Assembly (NCBI GenBank): GCA_031267075.1
Contig: JAIRZU010000031.1
Coordinates: 1-15,583 of the forward strand
DNA: 15,583 nt
Source of the DNA: Holosporales bacterium
Lineage (GTDB): Bacteria; Pseudomonadota; Alphaproteobacteria; RUG11792
Direction of reading: 5' to 3'
Shown: piece after piece, positions 14,185 through 15,583 of the stretch
Layout: each line of letters begins with the position of its first letter
Numbering within the stretch: position 1 is the stretch's first letter
Notes under the pieces: generated by a model
Databases searched by the model: none
What the model saw: the letters and a program-made list of their open reading frames with translations, nothing else
What the model was told of the DNA's origin: nothing
Position numbers and translations under genes: made by a program

Positions 14185-15223
14185 CTACTCTCCTTCGGGT
14201 TCATATTCATCCTCGGATTCAATCTCCTGTGGATCTGAAGGTTCTGGACTCTGCCAAAGCTCATGCCAAGTCTCATTGTACTCGTCTTCGACTCTGGGCC
14301 AGAGCGGGGCCTCGGGACCCGGTACACGGTAGTGCAGGTATGCGCCTACGAATTCAGACATCCCCCCCATAGCTCTCGTATGTCCTTCGACTATTTGGAT
14401 TGCAGACGCCAAACATGCTATCCCGTCAATGCATTCCGCGCTAGGCTTCGGGGTCCACTGGTTCATCCTCTTGCGGTATTGTGTGTGGACATCTTCGCTT
14501 TCTATCCTATGGGGGCTCGATCCTCCATCGTCATCCTCCCTCTGTGCGATGGTTGTTACGAGTGCCATTTCACTCACTTCTGTGTCGTCGATTATGTGTG
14601 CGATTGCGGCGACTTCCTCGTGCTGCCACATTCGGTAACCCGTCGGTTGTTGCCGCGCGGATCTTGTGATTGAAGCCGGTTCGGTAGTATCCCAGCATTG
14701 GTAGGTAGAACAATCGGTTACGATTGCCCTGGCTATTGGCTGGTCTCGATTCGCCACTCCAAACATTACTACCCATGTCCATAAGACATACGCTCTGTCC
14801 TTCGGGAGCTGGTTATGTGCATGCCATTCCCACCTGCCCCTGATACCTGCAACTTCACCCACTGCTGTTACCTCCGAGAAGTCCCTGTGCACCATTGCTT
14901 TCATGAGATTGCGCACCACTCTAGGGTGCTGTACCGCTGTGCTTAGTTCACTCACTAGGAGTGCTTCATGTGTGCTCACAGCCCATTGCATTACATACTG
15001 GTACATACCAGAAGGTTGGTGCGGTATTGCATCGGTCCCAGGTACTCCGATCCTTTCCCTTATATCCTTACTCTCCTGGAACAACGTCCTTGCCGTTCCT
15101 CCCGCTCTCTCAACTACAGGACTCTCTCTCTCTCTCTCTCTCTAGAACTCCACGGCTTCCATACACCTCTGCCATGCCTGTAACACATAGTGCTACCGTT
15201 AAACCAATTAGTTTGCTTTTCAT
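14185..15223 (-). CDS. secreted protein, unknown family, phase-variable, frame closed in this sequence
   Basis: Translation from ATG 15223 gives the same signal peptide as the 8332 gene (MKSKLIGLTVALCVTGMAEV), then GVLE, an Arg-Glu run from 11 AG units and SCS followed by TGA: a 39-residue dead product. One frame over, an open reading continues from just after the tract (SPVVERAGGTARTLFQESKD) to the stop at 14185. The total, 1039 bases, is one base over a multiple of three; adding one AG unit makes it 1041 and restores a 346-residue secreted protein. The mature part is rich in Trp and charged residues, has MALVTTIAQREDDDGGS-type acidic stretches and an acidic end (EIESEDEYEPEGE); no domain is recognised. 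The first in-frame start without the leader is a poor TTG at 15084. The RBS (GGGAGGA) matches the 8332 gene, and a CtrA-type box lies upstream at 15276-15291. A long intact frame argues for reversible switching rather than decay. Confidence 0.75.
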
Positions 15224-15240
15224 TAGGATTCCTCCCTTAA
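15111..15240 (-). repeat. shared expression leader, copy 2 (RBS, signal peptide, AG tract)
   Basis: Near-identical to plus-strand 8315-8443, in the opposite orientation about 6.8 kb away. Conserved parts are TAAGGG-AGGAATCCTAATG, nearly all signal-peptide codons at the DNA level, the AG tract and TCCTGTAGTTG. The promoter upstream is also partly conserved. This level of DNA identity next to unrelated coding sequence implies recent duplication or gene conversion of the leader. Confidence 0.9.
15122..15143 (-). repeat. AG dinucleotide tract, 11 units, frame-closed state
   Basis: (CT)11 on the plus strand, (AG)11 in the coding sense, encoding alternating Glu and Arg. 6, 9 or 12 units would be open; 11 gives TCC TGT AGT TGA and 10 would give GTC CTG TAG. 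Confidence 0.92.
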
Positions 15241-15275
15241 AGGTTAATCTCTAGATATATGATACAGGTGGAAGG

Positions 15276-15291
15276 GTTAAAATTTAGTTAA
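15276..15291 (-). promoter_or_regulatory. CtrA-type box upstream of the 14185-15223 gene
   Basis: The minus strand reads TTAA (15291-15288), seven bases, TTAAC (15280-15276): an exact TTAA-N7-TTAAC match, with all 16 positions identical to the box at 8261-8276. AAAATAATCT is conserved just upstream. It is 53 bases before ATG 15223, against 56 at the other copy. Confidence 0.6.
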
Positions 15292-15328
15292 CGGAGAAGA
15301 TTATTTTTCACATGGGCGTAAAAATAAT

Positions 15329-15358
15329 TTGCATTCCATAAACATACACGTGTACCAT
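15329..15358 (+). promoter_or_regulatory. weak candidate promoter of the 15439 gene
   Basis: TTGCAT (15329-15334), an 18-base spacer and TACCAT (15353-15358). The spacer holds the 10-base palindrome TACACGTGTA (15345-15354). A transcript would begin near 15365, just before the hairpin at 15367-15389. Confidence 0.3.
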
Positions 15359-15366
15359 GGACATAT

Positions 15367-15389
15367 GAGGTGCCTACCCAGGCTACCTC
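15367..15389 (+). promoter_or_regulatory. hairpin in the leader of the 15439 gene
   Basis: GAGGTGCC (15367-15374), loop TACCCA, then GGC-T-ACCTC (15381-15389): eight base pairs with one bulged T. It lies between the divergent genes and would be at the very 5' end of the plus-strand transcript. A factor-independent terminator is less likely since no U-run follows. Confidence 0.4.
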
Positions 15390-15438
15390 TTAATCATCAG
15401 AAACAGATCAATCAACATTTTTAGAAAGGAGACATAGC

Positions 15439-15583
15439 ATGTCTAGCTTAAACAAACAAACTTCAAATCCCATTCGTAACCTTCAGAATCAGAACTTATG
15501 GAGAGCCACCACGAAACATCCCCACGAAATGCAAGCGATATCTACATCCACAGAAAACATAAATCCTCCTACCCCTCTTATCC
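15439..15583 (+). CDS. 5' end of an unidentified gene, cut by the window end
   Basis: ATG 15439 is preceded by a strong Shine-Dalgarno, AAAGGAG (15425-15431), at seven bases. The frame stays open to the end of the window, 48 codons, starting MSSLNKQTSNPIRNLQNQNL. The visible part is rich in Ser, Thr, Asn, Gln and Pro, without a signal peptide or membrane segment, and looks disordered. It is divergent from the phase-variable gene. No family can be recognised from this fragment. Such polar N-termini occur in secreted effectors and in many other proteins, so no function is assigned. Confidence 0.6.
   Translation, partial: MSSLNKQTSNPIRNLQNQNLWRATTKHPHEMQAISTSTENINPPTPLI

Noticed and set aside
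14263..14673. Plus-strand frame of 136 codons within the phase-variable gene
   Set aside because: Shadow of the longer minus-strand frame; no RBS.

Overview
The window looks like part of the chromosome of an alphaproteobacterium, most likely a host-associated Rickettsiales-like lineage. The evidence is indirect: near-balanced base composition, several secreted proteins of no recognisable family, a very small pilus/type II secretion-like gene set, and at least three matches to the alphaproteobacterial CtrA recognition pattern TTAA-N7-TTAAC in intergenic regions. No rRNA, tRNA, transposase, integrase or CRISPR array was seen. The taxonomic call is inference.

Layout: (1) 1-525 is the 3' end of a Gln/Gly/Met-rich tandem-repeat protein. 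(2) 880-2920 holds three overlapping plus-strand genes whose architecture matches the inner-membrane platform of a type II secretion or type IV pilus system (GspL/PilM-N-like, GspM/PilO-like, GspC/PilP-like). (3) 2912-4327, minus strand, is a CitMHS_2/NhaD-type transporter, divergent from tgt (4462-5643), the tRNA-guanine transglycosylase of queuosine modification. (4) 5750-9414 is an accessory block: a kinase-fold protein (5883-7394) whose promoter-proximal ATG and signal peptide lie in another frame, a secreted protein of unknown family (7428-8135, minus), and a secreted protein (8332-9414, plus) with a distinctive leader. (5) 9453-11536, minus strand, is potA-potB of a spermidine/putrescine-type ABC importer without potC or potD. 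(6) 11672-11830 is a possible structured RNA. (7) 11880-12356 (minus) is a membrane-anchored or lipid-anchored Lys/Glu-rich protein, and 12411-14105 (plus) is a secreted serine beta-lactamase-fold protein. (8) 14185-15223 (minus) is a second gene carrying the leader of the 8332 gene, here out of frame. (9) 15439-15583 starts another plus-strand gene that runs off the window.

The most interesting signal is the pair of genes at 8332-9414 and 14185-15223. They share about 120 bp of almost identical DNA covering the ribosome binding site, signal peptide and an AG dinucleotide tract, and both have a perfect CtrA-type box upstream. Past the tract the encoded proteins differ. The tract has 6 AG units in the first gene (frame open) and 11 in the second (frame closed, stop four codons later). 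Only multiples of three units keep the frame open, and both other phases meet a stop at once. This is the architecture of a slipped-strand phase-variable family of secreted proteins on a common, CtrA-linked expression leader. Together with the secreted kinase-like gene whose signal peptide is also frame-separated, the accessory block looks like a switchable set of secreted or surface proteins; their functions are unknown.
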